DNA of 64,000 bases from assembly GCF_014652535.1 (NCBI RefSeq), contig NZ_BMYZ01000001.1:2232001-2296000 (forward strand). The letters run 5' to 3'. The DNA is from Cellvibrio zantedeschiae (GTDB taxonomy: Bacteria > Pseudomonadota > Gammaproteobacteria > Pseudomonadales > Cellvibrionaceae). Every line of letters begins with the position of its first letter. The stretch's first letter is position 1. Below the pieces are notes generated by a model. It searched no databases, was not told where the DNA came from, and saw nothing but the letters and a program-made list of their open reading frames with translations. A program made the position numbers and the translations under genes. This document shows, one piece after another, positions 18,784 to 27,864 of this stretch.

Positions 18784-20160
18784 ATGAAATACTCGCACCC
18801 TCACTCATGGACTGAGACTGTGGGTTCACCGGAAATAAAAAATTCGGCACTCGAATCAGGTTCGGTTAGTAACCGTTTTGATGACCGGATGATTATTGCA
18901 ATTGTGGTAGCCACGGTTGCCTACCAAGCTATCTTGTGCCTGCTCAATACTTACGGGCTGCATGCCTCGCGTACGCTTTTGGGGTTTTCCGAGGCCATTA
19001 TCCTCACCGCTTGCCTACCCTTTATTACACGCCGCTTATTGCCCGGTGTTATCACGATTATTGCGCTTTCCGGTGCGATGTTTTGTTTGCAATCCCTGGT
19101 TAGCGGCCAGGTCAATATCAAAACCTTCCGCGACCTTGCCATTCCACTCTGTTACTTGTGGGTGGGGTGCAATATTGGCCGCGTAGACCTGGCCAGCCGT
19201 GCGCTTACCTGGGCCATCTGGGTTGTATTGGTGATGGGGGCCATGGAGCTGTTCTTTATCGACCAATACACCAACTTCTTCGACATTTTCAGTTACTACG
19301 TCAATACCGGTAACCTCGACCCGGTACCAACCTACAACAACAGCAAGCTGCAACTTAACGGTATACGCCCGGAAGGCATAGGCCGCACTTTGCTACCTGA
19401 ATTGTTGGGCGCCCACCGTGTCTCCTCTGTATTTTTGGAACCCGTATCCCTTGGCAATTTCGCCACCATTTGCGCCGCATGGGGGTTGAGCCTGAATAAA
19501 ACCGAACTGCGCAAAACTGTATTTTTTGTGGTTATGGCGGTGGTGATGATTGTGATCTCGGATTCTCGTTTTGCCTTAACCACCGTAAGCTTGATGATTG
19601 CCATGCGGTTGGCGATTCACGGCCGCGCGCTCTACTTGCCTGTGCTAGCGCCCTTCGCAGCCATTGCACTGCTAATCGCCCTTGGCGAAAACGGCGGCAA
19701 ATTTGTGGAAGATAGTTTTTACGGAAGGCTGGCACTTTCTGGTAATGCGCTACACGAATTCGATATTCCCATGCTGTTTGCCATGACCGTTTCCAGCCCC
19801 TACGCAGATATGGGCTACGCCCATTTAATTTCAGCCTTCGGATTACCTATTTCGCTGCTGCTCTGGTTTGGTCTTTGGCTTTTGCCCATGCCCGACGAGC
19901 AAGGCCAGCGCTTCCGCGCCTTTGCGGCCATCTACATCGTTTTAATTTTATGCGTGAGCGGCTACTCGCTCTATGCACTCAAAACCTCTGGTGTGCTCTG
20001 GTTTCTGGTCGGCTGCTGCCTGAAAAACCCAGCACCTATTCCAAGTCGCCCCGGCATTAACGATTACAAGCGCGCAGCTGATGCACGCGCTGAAATGACC
20101 CTTGAGCCCATTTTGCTCGATGTAGGTAATCAGATCAGGAGAAGAACGGATGTCTATTAA
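18784..20160 (+). CDS. polysaccharide polymerase, Wzy/GumE-like
   Basis: This 458-residue integral membrane protein has about ten to twelve hydrophobic helices and a large periplasmic loop (about 175-225, containing RPEGIGRTLLPELLGAHRVSS). It is followed by SVFLEPVSLGNF and SDSRFAL, segments typical of putative EPS polymerases of the O-antigen ligase/polymerase type. It would join undecaprenyl-linked repeating units in the periplasm. Its place directly before the GumH homologue supports a GumE-like role. Its stop region overlaps the next start by 11 bases. Polymerases of this kind diverge fast, so the exact orthology is uncertain. Confidence 0.75.
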   Translation: MKYSHPHSWTETVGSPEIKNSALESGSVSNRFDDRMIIAIVVATVAYQAILCLLNTYGLHASRTLLGFSEAIILTACLPFITRRLLPGVITIIALSGAMFCLQSLVSGQVNIKTFRDLAIPLCYLWVGCNIGRVDLASRALTWAIWVVLVMGAMELFFIDQYTNFFDIFSYYVNTGNLDPVPTYNNSKLQLNGIRPEGIGRTLLPELLGAHRVSSVFLEPVSLGNFATICAAWGLSLNKTELRKTVFFVVMAVVMIVISDSRFALTTVSLMIAMRLAIHGRALYLPVLAPFAAIALLIALGENGGKFVEDSFYGRLALSGNALHEFDIPMLFAMTVSSPYADMGYAHLISAFGLPISLLLWFGLWLLPMPDEQGQRFRAFAAIYIVLILCVSGYSLYALKTSGVLWFLVGCCLKNPAPIPSRPGINDYKRAADARAEMTLEPILLDVGNQIRRRTDVY

Positions 20161-21310
20161 AGTTACTCACATAGTTCGCCAATACTTACCGTCGATTGGT
20201 GGAATGGAAGAAGTCGTGCGCAATATTGCCATGCACCAATTGCGTCATAGCAATCAGCAAACCCGCATCATTACGCTCAACCGCCTGTTCCGGAATGCGA
20301 ATACCGAGCTGCCCGAGCGCGAAATAATCGACGGCATAGAGGTTATCCGCCTGCCTTTTTACGGCTCCAGTCGTTACCCCATCTGCCCCACAGTTTTGCG
20401 CGAGCTTGGTGACACCGATGTGATCCACGTTCACGGTGTGGATTTCTTTTACGATTTCCTCGCGGCCACCAAATGGCTGCACAAACGCCCTCTGGTTTTG
20501 TCTACACACGGTGGATTTTTCCACACCCAATTTGCGTCGCGTGCAAAACAAACCTATTTCAAAACAATCACTCGGTTGTCGTCCTTTGCTTACGACAGTG
20601 TGGTCGCTACCAGCGCTAATGACGGCGAGTTGTTCAGCCAAATTATGCGCAAGCCAAAACTGCAGGTGATTGAAAATGGTGTGGATACTGAAAAATACGC
20701 CGATGATGCTGCACTCGAATTACAACCCACCCTGATTTATTTTGGCCGCTGGTCGTCCAATAAAGGTTTGCTTGAAGCATTGGATTTATTCGCCCAATTG
20801 CGCGAGCGCGACGACCGCTGGCATTTGATTATTGCGGGGCGCGAATACGATCACAGCCTTGCGGAACTTCGTGCACAAGTTGAAGCACTGCGCCTTAACG
20901 GTCACGTCACTCTCGCTGCTAATCCTAGCGACGAGGAAATTAAAGATCTCATCCAACAGGCCAGCTATTTTCTTTGCTTGTCGCATCATGAAGGTTTTGG
21001 TATAGCACCCATTGAAGGTATGAGTGCGGGTTTAACGCCGGTGCTGAGCGATATTCCACCCTTTAAACGCTTGGTAGGTAATTCCGGTTTGGGTTTCAAC
21101 ATCAGTAATGAAACCAGCGCATCCGACGTGATTGATCAGCTTTTGCAGCTGCATGAACAAGGCGAATCAGCCTATGCAAAACGTCGCAGCGCCGCTATGG
21201 CATTCGCTAAACACTATGCCTGGTCTAAAGTCGCAGACCGCTACCTTGAAATTTATGAAGACCTCGCGGGCTCTGACAAGGGCCAGCTGCAGGGAGAATT
21301 TCAACCATGA
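20150..21310 (+). CDS. gumH: GumH-type GT4 alpha-1,3-mannosyltransferase
   Basis: This 386-residue GT-B glycosyltransferase matches xanthan GumH along its whole length: HIVRQYLPSIGGMEEVV at the N terminus, YGSSRYPICP, VHGVDFFYDFLA, STHGGFFHT, IENGVDTEKY, LIYFGRWSSNKGL, IIAGREYD and the catalytic-site HEGFGIAPIEGMSAGL. GumH transfers the first mannose from GDP-mannose onto the cellobiosyl-diphospho-undecaprenol at the cytosolic face. It overlaps both neighbours (11 bases with the polymerase, ATGA with GH5), so it lies within one operon. Recognition is from remembered family sequences. Confidence 0.9.
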   Translation: MSIKVTHIVRQYLPSIGGMEEVVRNIAMHQLRHSNQQTRIITLNRLFRNANTELPEREIIDGIEVIRLPFYGSSRYPICPTVLRELGDTDVIHVHGVDFFYDFLAATKWLHKRPLVLSTHGGFFHTQFASRAKQTYFKTITRLSSFAYDSVVATSANDGELFSQIMRKPKLQVIENGVDTEKYADDAALELQPTLIYFGRWSSNKGLLEALDLFAQLRERDDRWHLIIAGREYDHSLAELRAQVEALRLNGHVTLAANPSDEEIKDLIQQASYFLCLSHHEGFGIAPIEGMSAGLTPVLSDIPPFKRLVGNSGLGFNISNETSASDVIDQLLQLHEQGESAYAKRRSAAMAFAKHYAWSKVADRYLEIYEDLAGSDKGQLQGEFQP

Positions 21311-22386
21311 ACCAGCTCCTCAAATCCGGCTGGGTGAAGCTGATACTTTTCAGTTTTATAACAAGCCCCTTACTAGCCGCAGCGCACTGCTTAAATCAGG
21401 AGCGTTTGACGGGCGTTAATTTGAGTGGTGCTGAATTTAATTCATCAAAACTGCCCGGCACGCCTTACAAAGATTACACATTTCCCACCGAAGCAGAACT
21501 CACCTATGTAGCAGCGCAAGGTGCAAATGTTATTCGCTTGCCGTTTCGTTGGGAGCGCGTACAACCTAGTGCAATGGGGGCATTGGCATCTGCAGAACTG
21601 AAGCGAATTCAAGGCACAGTTGCATCCGCTAGCGCAAAAGGTTTGTGCGTGATTTTGGATGTACACAACTACGCAAAATATTACAGCCAAACTTTAAATG
21701 GCGATGCAGCACTGCAAAATGCTTTTGTAGATTTGTGGCAACGCATGGCCATTGTATTTAGCGATCCCAAACAAACCGCGTTTGGTTTGATGAACGAGCC
21801 CAGCTACATGCCACGTGAAGAATGGGCAAGTCTCGCTAAACGCACTTTGTCCGAACTGCGCAATGCCGGTTCAACCAATATGGTGTTTATTGCTGGCGGC
21901 CATTGGAGCGGATTGCACGATTGGTTCTCCCCTGCGGTGGGTTTGTCGAACGCCAATCTTTTTGCAGACGTTAACGATCCGCTCAAACGCACTGTATTAG
22001 AAGTTCACCAATATGCCGACAAAGATTTTTCCGGCTCGGGTAGCACCTGTCGCGCCGTAAATGAATTCGATCCATTTTTTACCAAAGTCACCGAGTGGGC
22101 AAAGGTAAACCGTCAGAAATTCTTTTTGGGTGAATTTGGTATGCCACAAACGCCCGAGTGCATGCTGGCGCTTGAACGCTTTCTTAGCCTTATGACCGGC
22201 CCCGAATGGAAAGGTTGGACTTATTGGGCCGCAGGCGGTTGGTGGGGCAAATATCCCTTAGCAGTCAACACTGGCTCTGCTACGCCCTCACAACAATGGC
22301 CCATTATGCAGAAATATTTTTATCGCGGCGCGCCGGCGAAAAAAGGTCCGCCCATAGCACCACTACCACGCACCCGCAAAAATTAA
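21307..22386 (+). CDS. secreted GH5 family glycanase within the exopolysaccharide operon
   Basis: The 359-residue product has a signal peptide (about 1-26) and a full GH5 (beta/alpha)8 domain: NVIRLPFRWERVQP near 75, ILDVHNYA at 116, the acid/base glutamate in LMNEPSY (Glu164), HQYAD at 234 and the nucleophile in FLGEFGMP (Glu276). GH5 enzymes of this type cleave beta-1,4-glucans. The start overlaps the gumH stop (ATGA), and a glucuronosyltransferase gene follows at once. It therefore belongs to the assembly operon and probably trims or releases the beta-glucan-backboned polymer in the periplasm. Xanthomonas gum operons have no such gene. There is no carbohydrate-binding module. Confidence 0.9.
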   Translation: MNQLLKSGWVKLILFSFITSPLLAAAHCLNQERLTGVNLSGAEFNSSKLPGTPYKDYTFPTEAELTYVAAQGANVIRLPFRWERVQPSAMGALASAELKRIQGTVASASAKGLCVILDVHNYAKYYSQTLNGDAALQNAFVDLWQRMAIVFSDPKQTAFGLMNEPSYMPREEWASLAKRTLSELRNAGSTNMVFIAGGHWSGLHDWFSPAVGLSNANLFADVNDPLKRTVLEVHQYADKDFSGSGSTCRAVNEFDPFFTKVTEWAKVNRQKFFLGEFGMPQTPECMLALERFLSLMTGPEWKGWTYWAAGGWWGKYPLAVNTGSATPSQQWPIMQKYFYRGAPAKKGPPIAPLPRTRKN

Positions 22387-22416
22387 TGCTTTGTGTTTTC
22401 TTGGGGAGAAAATTTT

Positions 22417-23589
22417 ATGAACTTGAAAGATGAATTAAATGAGATCACTGCTAACAGCCCAAACTACACGGACGATAATGTTTATTTAGTCTTGTCTGCG
22501 CATGATTATCGCTCACCGCGCCGCGCAAATATTCATTTTATTACGTCGGAACTTGCCAAACGCGGACGCACGCGTTTTTTCTCGTTGCGTTACAGCCATC
22601 TTTCAAAATACACGTCTGACCCGCGCATTTCACTCGACTATGCAGCCAACCAAGTTGGAATTTATCAGGGCGTGGAATGTTATTTGTGGAAAACAACTAT
22701 TCATCCATTCAACACTCGTCGCCGCTGGTTGCGCCCGCTCGAAACCGCCATGTACAACTGGTACAGCAATGGCTACAACCAGGTACTGCGCAATTGGATT
22801 GAAGAAGCTACGGTTATTTTATTAGAGAGCGGTGTTGCGCCCGTGTTTTTTGATCTCATTAAAGAATTGAATCCCAACGCAAAAATTCTCTATCGCGCAT
22901 CAGATGCATTGGAAACAATCAATGTGGCCGAATACGTGAACAAAACCTTTGCACGCATCGCGAGCCAATTAAATACAATTGCACTGCCTTCCAAAGCACT
23001 CGCAGAAACGATTCCCAGTAAACACAATCTAGCCTTTGTTCCTCATGGAATTGATCATTCTGTTGCGCAACAAGCAGATCCTTCACCCTACGAATCAGGT
23101 ATTAATGCGGTGTCTGTGGGCTCCATGTTATTTGACCCGGATTTTTTTGTGCATGCGGCAAAACGGTTTCCCAATATTACATTTCATATTATTGGTTCGG
23201 GCCAAGCCACTCACCCCGATTATGGTGACAACGTAAAAATCTACGGCGAAATGCCATTCAACAAAACTTTGTGTTACATCAAACACGCGGATCTTGGTAT
23301 TGCCCCCTATTCCAGTGACAACATGCCCGCCTATTTACGTGATACCTCAATGAAATTAATTCAATATGATTTTTTTGAGATTCCGGCAATTTGCCCATTC
23401 TTTATTGCAGCGGATTATCCCAACCGTTTTGGTTACGAAATTGGCAATGGCGATTCCATTGAGCATGCGATCAAGCGCGCCCTAAATCCTAGCAAACCTT
23501 TAATTGCACAACGGGTTTTAAGTTGGAGCGAAGTTACTGAACGTATGTTGCAACCGCAACTCTATCGCGACACGGAGATGAGTCTATGA
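22417..23589 (+). CDS. gumK: GumK-type glucuronosyltransferase (GT70)
   Basis: GumK adds glucuronic acid from UDP-GlcA to the mannose of the lipid-linked trisaccharide. The 390-residue protein has the family's features along its length: SAHDYRSPRRANIHFI near the N terminus, CYLWKTTIHPFNTRRRW, YRASDALETI, VPHGIDHS, SVGSMLFDPDFF, YGEMPFNKT and SMKLIQYDFFEIPAICP. A GTG at 22393 opens the frame, but GGGGAGA lies inside that extension at the right distance from the ATG at 22417, which decides the start. The stop overlaps the gumM homologue by ATGA. Confidence 0.92.
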   Translation: MNLKDELNEITANSPNYTDDNVYLVLSAHDYRSPRRANIHFITSELAKRGRTRFFSLRYSHLSKYTSDPRISLDYAANQVGIYQGVECYLWKTTIHPFNTRRRWLRPLETAMYNWYSNGYNQVLRNWIEEATVILLESGVAPVFFDLIKELNPNAKILYRASDALETINVAEYVNKTFARIASQLNTIALPSKALAETIPSKHNLAFVPHGIDHSVAQQADPSPYESGINAVSVGSMLFDPDFFVHAAKRFPNITFHIIGSGQATHPDYGDNVKIYGEMPFNKTLCYIKHADLGIAPYSSDNMPAYLRDTSMKLIQYDFFEIPAICPFFIAADYPNRFGYEIGNGDSIEHAIKRALNPSKPLIAQRVLSWSEVTERMLQPQLYRDTEMSL

Positions 23590-24365
23590 CGGCCTATGCA
23601 CTCGCAGACAAAGAAATTTCCGACACTCTGATACTTGGTGGTTTTCCGTTACTGCGAACCACCTCGTCAGATTTATCAAAACAATTAGGACAAGTATTGG
23701 ATACGAATGAACAGCACCTGCTTTTCTTTGCCAACACTAATTTTATTGTTAAGTGCCAGCCCCTGCAAAAAAGTATGAGTGCGGTTAACACACTTATCGT
23801 AAACGACGGCATAGGTGTCGATATAGGCACCTGGCTAATCCACCGCAAAAAATTTCCAGAAAACCTTAACGGAACAGATTTTATTCCCCAGTATTTAAAT
23901 AGTGTACGGGATAAGGCACGGGTATTTTTATTTGGCGCCAAGCCAGGCATTGCGCAGCGAGCCGCAGAAACCTTACGTAAAGTTCACGGCGTAAATGTAG
24001 TTGGGACTTGCGATGGCTATGAACAGGCTAAAAGTTCCAACCAACTAATTAGCGATATGAATGCCGCAAATGCCAATGTGATTTTGGTGGCTATGGGAAA
24101 TCCTGCGCAGGAAAAATGGATTTTGGAACATCATCATCAATTAAATGCATCAGTTTTTATTGGTGTTGGCGCGTTGCTGGATTTCCTGGCGGGCGACAAG
24201 CCGCGTGCGCCACGAATAGTTCAGAAGCTTCGCCTGGAATGGTTCTATCGTTTGTGCCTTGAGCCCTCCCGGTTAATGCGTCGCTACACATTCGACATAG
24301 CCATCTTTCTGGCCTTGTGCTTAAGCACTGCAAAAGTACGAAAGACGGATTCACCGCTTAATTAA
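23586..24365 (+). CDS. gumM: GumM-type WecG/TagA/CpsF glycosyltransferase (GT26)
   Basis: The 259-residue protein has the WecG/TagA/CpsF family pattern: NDGIGVDIGTWLIH followed by NGTDFIPQYL, FLFGAKPGIAQ, VAMGNPAQEKWI, GVGALLDFLAGDKPRAP and a C-terminal LRLEWFYRLCLEPSRL. In xanthan synthesis GumM adds the second glucose (beta-1,4) to glucosyl-diphospho-undecaprenol. The start is the ATG overlapping the gumK stop. The specific sugar is inferred from the gum context; other members of the family use ManNAcA or other donors. Confidence 0.85.
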   Translation: MTAYALADKEISDTLILGGFPLLRTTSSDLSKQLGQVLDTNEQHLLFFANTNFIVKCQPLQKSMSAVNTLIVNDGIGVDIGTWLIHRKKFPENLNGTDFIPQYLNSVRDKARVFLFGAKPGIAQRAAETLRKVHGVNVVGTCDGYEQAKSSNQLISDMNAANANVILVAMGNPAQEKWILEHHHQLNASVFIGVGALLDFLAGDKPRAPRIVQKLRLEWFYRLCLEPSRLMRRYTFDIAIFLALCLSTAKVRKTDSPLN

Positions 24366-24382
24366 ATGATCAGGTAAAAATT

Positions 24383-25465
24383 ATGCGAATTCTAGCCTCA
24401 CCTGCTTTTGCAAATAAAAAAGTAAACCCCTACAACGCCCTGCTTTACAGCAACATGAAAGCTTTTACACGTGCGCACACCAAAAATTTGGTGCACGAAT
24501 ATTCACACAAAAAAGCCATTTTGGAAAAATTCGATATAGTGCACTTCCACTGGCCCGATGGTTACATCAATCAGAAAAATATTTTTAAAGCATTGCAAAG
24601 ATCTATTTTGCTGAGCTTTATTCTGATGATAGTCAAATTAAAAGGTAGCAAAATTGTATGGACCGTTCACAACGTTGCGCCACACGATGCATTTCACCCT
24701 CGCTATTCGCAAGCTTTTATGCGCTGGTTTGCCAGGCAATGCGACGGTTTGATTTTTATGAGCGAAGAAAGTAAAGCAACCTTCTTCAGCTTGTACAACT
24801 GCAAAGAGAATATTCACTACGCGATTATTCCCCACGGTCATTACCGCAATTCCTACCCTGACCCGATTGACCAGGCAGCAGCAAAAAACCATTTGGGATT
24901 GCCACAAAATAAGCAAGTGCTACTTTTTTTTGGCATGATCAAGCCCTACAAAAACATTGATTTGCTTATGGAGTTATTCACCCAGGCAAAACTCTTTGAT
25001 TATGTATTGGTTGTAGCAGGCAACACTGATTCACCAGAATTAAAAGAACGATTGAAACAGCATGCCAAAAATCCAAACATCCATTTGCTTTTGCAGTTTA
25101 TTCCCGACGACAGATTGCATATATATCTCAGCGCTGCTGATGCGGTAATTCTGCCTTACAAATCCATTTTAAATTCTGGCGCATTGCTGTTAGCCCTGTC
25201 TTTCAACAAACCTGTAATCGCTCCACATATTGGCGCGTTTGTTTCGTTGCAGCAAGAATTAGGGCGAAAATGGATTTATAGCTATGCGGAAGATTTGGAA
25301 GTCGGTGCATTAAAAAATGCATTGCGACATTTGGAAGCGCAAGACCGCAGCAGCCCTTGTCCATTGGAAAATTATGATTGGGACAAAATCGCGGCGTCGA
25401 CCCTCGCGTTTTATCGACAACTTTTTCCTATTTCATCCAGCTCGGAACAAGCATTGAGTTCATGA
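24383..25465 (+). CDS. gumI: GumI-type beta-mannosyltransferase (GT94)
   Basis: The 360-residue protein shows the GumI features as I know them: KVNPYNALLYSNM near the N terminus, FDIVHFHWPDG, WTVHNVAPHDAF, IIPHGHYRNS, FFGMIKPYKNIDL and, most telling, ILPYKSILNSGALLLALSF. GumI adds the terminal beta-mannose of the xanthan side chain to glucuronic acid. With gumD, gumM, gumH and gumK it completes the five-transferase set. Its stop overlaps the flippase start (ATGA at 25462). The donor sugar is inferred by homology. Confidence 0.85.
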   Translation: MRILASPAFANKKVNPYNALLYSNMKAFTRAHTKNLVHEYSHKKAILEKFDIVHFHWPDGYINQKNIFKALQRSILLSFILMIVKLKGSKIVWTVHNVAPHDAFHPRYSQAFMRWFARQCDGLIFMSEESKATFFSLYNCKENIHYAIIPHGHYRNSYPDPIDQAAAKNHLGLPQNKQVLLFFGMIKPYKNIDLLMELFTQAKLFDYVLVVAGNTDSPELKERLKQHAKNPNIHLLLQFIPDDRLHIYLSAADAVILPYKSILNSGALLLALSFNKPVIAPHIGAFVSLQQELGRKWIYSYAEDLEVGALKNALRHLEAQDRSSPCPLENYDWDKIAASTLAFYRQLFPISSSSEQALSS

Positions 25466-26952
25466 ATCTTAAGCAGAATTTAGGTAGAAGCACCGCATGG
25501 ATGAGCCTTGCCGCAAGTGGCAATAGCATCATCAGCTTCATTATTTTTATTGTACTGTCACGCATCCTGAGCGCGACTGATATAGGCTTGGTGGCATTTG
25601 CACTTATTGTTGTGGAAATTGGCAAACTTATTGTCAACGCGGGTATCACACAAGCCGTTATCCAACGGGCAGAATGGGACAATACCTATGCATCCACGTG
25701 TTTTTATTTAAACGTATTTTTTTCGGTTATTGTTACTTTCGTCACCATGTTCGTCGCAGCGCCCATACTTGCCCACTACTATGAACCCGCAGCTGCACCC
25801 ATCTTAAAAGTCTTGGCGATCATATTTTTCCTGGAAGGTTTAAAGGCAGTTCATGAAGGAAAATTAAAACGCGAATTTTCATTCCGCGTGATAGCCCTAA
25901 GAACCATTGTGGGCAGTTTGGCTTCTGGCGTGCTGGGAATTTATTTGGCCTTCAACGGTTTTGGTGTATGGGCACTGGTATGGCAACAGATTGTTTGCCA
26001 ATTATTAATCAGCTACATCACCATCAGCTCAGCCAAATGGATGCCAAATTTTTCCTACTCATGGAATTACTCCAAACAAATTCTCAGCTTTTCAACCCCG
26101 CTCACGGGCGCACAAATTATTGGCAACATAGGTTCAAAAATTTTTGAAATGCTCGTTGGCATTATGATGGGGCCCGCTGCATTGGGTTTCTTTCGCGTTG
26201 GCGGAAGAGCGCTTTATATCTTACAGGACGTCGTCTTAAAGCCGCTTGAAACCACCATTCTGTCTGCGCTTTCGCGTATTGAACAACCGCAACAACAGGC
26301 CTTGGGAGTTATGCGAATTATTCGCATGAGCTGTTACATCACCTTCCCGATTTTCTTTGGCGCTGCTGCCATAGGCCCGGAATTTATTACCTTTGCATTC
26401 GGTGAAAAATGGGAAATGAGCGGCTACATAATGACTGCGCTCGCTATTGGAATTGCTCCACTAGTCGTTAGCCAGCAAATTAATGCCGTACTCACCGCCA
26501 GCGGAAACTCACATCTTGTTATGGTGCTGGCGTCTATCACCTTTGTTGCCAATTGCGTGTTTGGGTCAATCGCAATTCCATTTGGGCTTATTGCAACCGC
26601 CTTGGCGTTTTCGCTGAGAAGCTATCTAACGCTATTTTTTAATTTGCAATTTTTTAAACGTGTTTATGGTTTCGGCATCCTGCATGTTTTAAAAATAGCT
26701 GCCCCCTCTTTTATATCTTCACTTCTAATGTTTGCAGGTTTATTTGCGATTAAGTTATTTGTTACCAACAGCCTGCCTCCCGTTCTGGCATTAATTATTC
26801 TGTGTGCAAGCGGTGCAGTTATATACGCCCTGTGTGTGCGCATTATTTTCAAGCAGGAGACAAAAATATTTCTGCTAGAAACAATTGATCTTGTTCCTTT
26901 AAAACTAAAACCCGTATTGGGGAATATACAGCGCTTGATTAAATTGACCTAA
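25462..26952 (+). CDS. gumJ: GumJ-type lipid-linked oligosaccharide flippase (Wzx, MOP superfamily)
   Basis: This 496-residue integral membrane protein has about twelve to fourteen hydrophobic helices and the polysaccharide-transporter pattern near the N terminus (GRSTAWMSLAASGNSIISF), then IAPLVVSQQINAVLTASG in the second half. It would flip the finished undecaprenyl-linked unit to the periplasm. The open frame reaches back to 25378 inside gumI. The ATG at 25462, which overlaps the gumI stop by ATGA, is the natural start. Confidence 0.85.
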   Translation: MNLKQNLGRSTAWMSLAASGNSIISFIIFIVLSRILSATDIGLVAFALIVVEIGKLIVNAGITQAVIQRAEWDNTYASTCFYLNVFFSVIVTFVTMFVAAPILAHYYEPAAAPILKVLAIIFFLEGLKAVHEGKLKREFSFRVIALRTIVGSLASGVLGIYLAFNGFGVWALVWQQIVCQLLISYITISSAKWMPNFSYSWNYSKQILSFSTPLTGAQIIGNIGSKIFEMLVGIMMGPAALGFFRVGGRALYILQDVVLKPLETTILSALSRIEQPQQQALGVMRIIRMSCYITFPIFFGAAAIGPEFITFAFGEKWEMSGYIMTALAIGIAPLVVSQQINAVLTASGNSHLVMVLASITFVANCVFGSIAIPFGLIATALAFSLRSYLTLFFNLQFFKRVYGFGILHVLKIAAPSFISSLLMFAGLFAIKLFVTNSLPPVLALIILCASGAVIYALCVRIIFKQETKIFLLETIDLVPLKLKPVLGNIQRLIKLT

Positions 26953-26988
26953 ATTCTCGACAAGCGTTTTTCCATAGGAGTAGTACAT

Positions 26989-27780
26989 ATGAAGTCCTAT
27001 CTTATCAATCTCGATAAGGATACTCACCGGCTTGGCTTTTTCAAATCCAACTTTGAACGTTTAGGGATTCCCTTTGAGCGAATTTCTGCTGTCGATGGTC
27101 GCACCTACAGCGATCAGGATTATCAAAATTTCATGAGCACTCGCCCGAGAAATTATAACCGCGACAAGCCAAAAACCTGGCTGCGCGGCCAAATGGGGTG
27201 CTTTCTTAGTCATTACTGCGTGTGGAAAAAAATTGCCGAAGGGAGAGAAAATTTCTGTGCAGTCTTTGAAGATGATATCCACATCTCTGATGACCTGAAA
27301 TATGTATTGCAAAGTGATAGCTGGATTCCGCAAAACATCGATGTCATTCGCCTGGAAACTTCAACCAATAGAATTCGCCTGACAACACAGCCAGTGCTCA
27401 GCTATAAAAAGCGAAATTTGTATGGTGTAAAATCCACCAGCTGGTGCGCTGGCGCCTATATTATTAATCGTAAAACGGCACAACGCTTAGTCGCCTTGTC
27501 TGAAAAATATCACGAGCCAGCCGATGTCATGCTCTATCATTTTGATGAATCGGTTATCGCCAAGGATTTAAATATCCTGCAATTTAATCCAGCCTTGTGT
27601 ACGCAGGACAAACACCTGGCCGACAGTAAGCTTGAAGGCAAGGTTAAATTTTCCAGCAATATAGAATTTGATAACGTGCCTAAAACAGGTCTTACCGGTA
27701 AGCTAAAAAAATACTCACCCGTGGCTATCCTTACTGCAATAAGCCGTTCGTTAAATGGCTATAGACGTATAAGTTTTTAA
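26989..27780 (+). CDS. glycosyltransferase family 25
   Basis: The 263-residue protein begins with the GT25 signature YLINLDKDTHRLGFF and has FERISAVDGR, GQMGCFLSHYCVWKKI and the acidic VFEDDIHIS motif expected to bind the metal and donor sugar. GT25 members add galactose, glucose or other sugars in LPS and glycoprotein synthesis. It is the last plus-strand gene of the locus, 36 bases after the flippase. It has no counterpart in the xanthan pathway, so it may add a further sugar, standing in for the missing acetyl and pyruvyl decorations. That role is inference. Confidence 0.85.
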   Translation: MKSYLINLDKDTHRLGFFKSNFERLGIPFERISAVDGRTYSDQDYQNFMSTRPRNYNRDKPKTWLRGQMGCFLSHYCVWKKIAEGRENFCAVFEDDIHISDDLKYVLQSDSWIPQNIDVIRLETSTNRIRLTTQPVLSYKKRNLYGVKSTSWCAGAYIINRKTAQRLVALSEKYHEPADVMLYHFDESVIAKDLNILQFNPALCTQDKHLADSKLEGKVKFSSNIEFDNVPKTGLTGKLKKYSPVAILTAISRSLNGYRRISF

Positions 27781-27784
27781 CTCG

Positions 27785-27808
27785 CGACTGGTGTGTATTC
27801 ACCAGTCG
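27785..27808. repeat. palindromic hairpin between convergent GT25 and epsL genes
   Basis: A perfect 9-bp inverted repeat (27785-27793 with 27800-27808) with a 6-base loop lies in the short gap between convergent genes. Neither strand has a T tract beyond it, so it is a weak terminator at best. The core (CTGGT, four variable bases, ATTCACCAG) recurs at 30764-30781, beyond the other end of the epsL-gumD block. Confidence 0.6.
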
Positions 27809-27864
27809 GAATTAAATATGAGAGGGAACATTTTAAGCAGGGGAAATGATTCGGCACCAAATAT

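Noticed and set aside
25378-25461. N-terminal extension of the flippase inside gumI
   Set aside because: The ATG at 25462 overlaps the gumI stop by ATGA, the normal coupling in this operon; the extension is a shadow.
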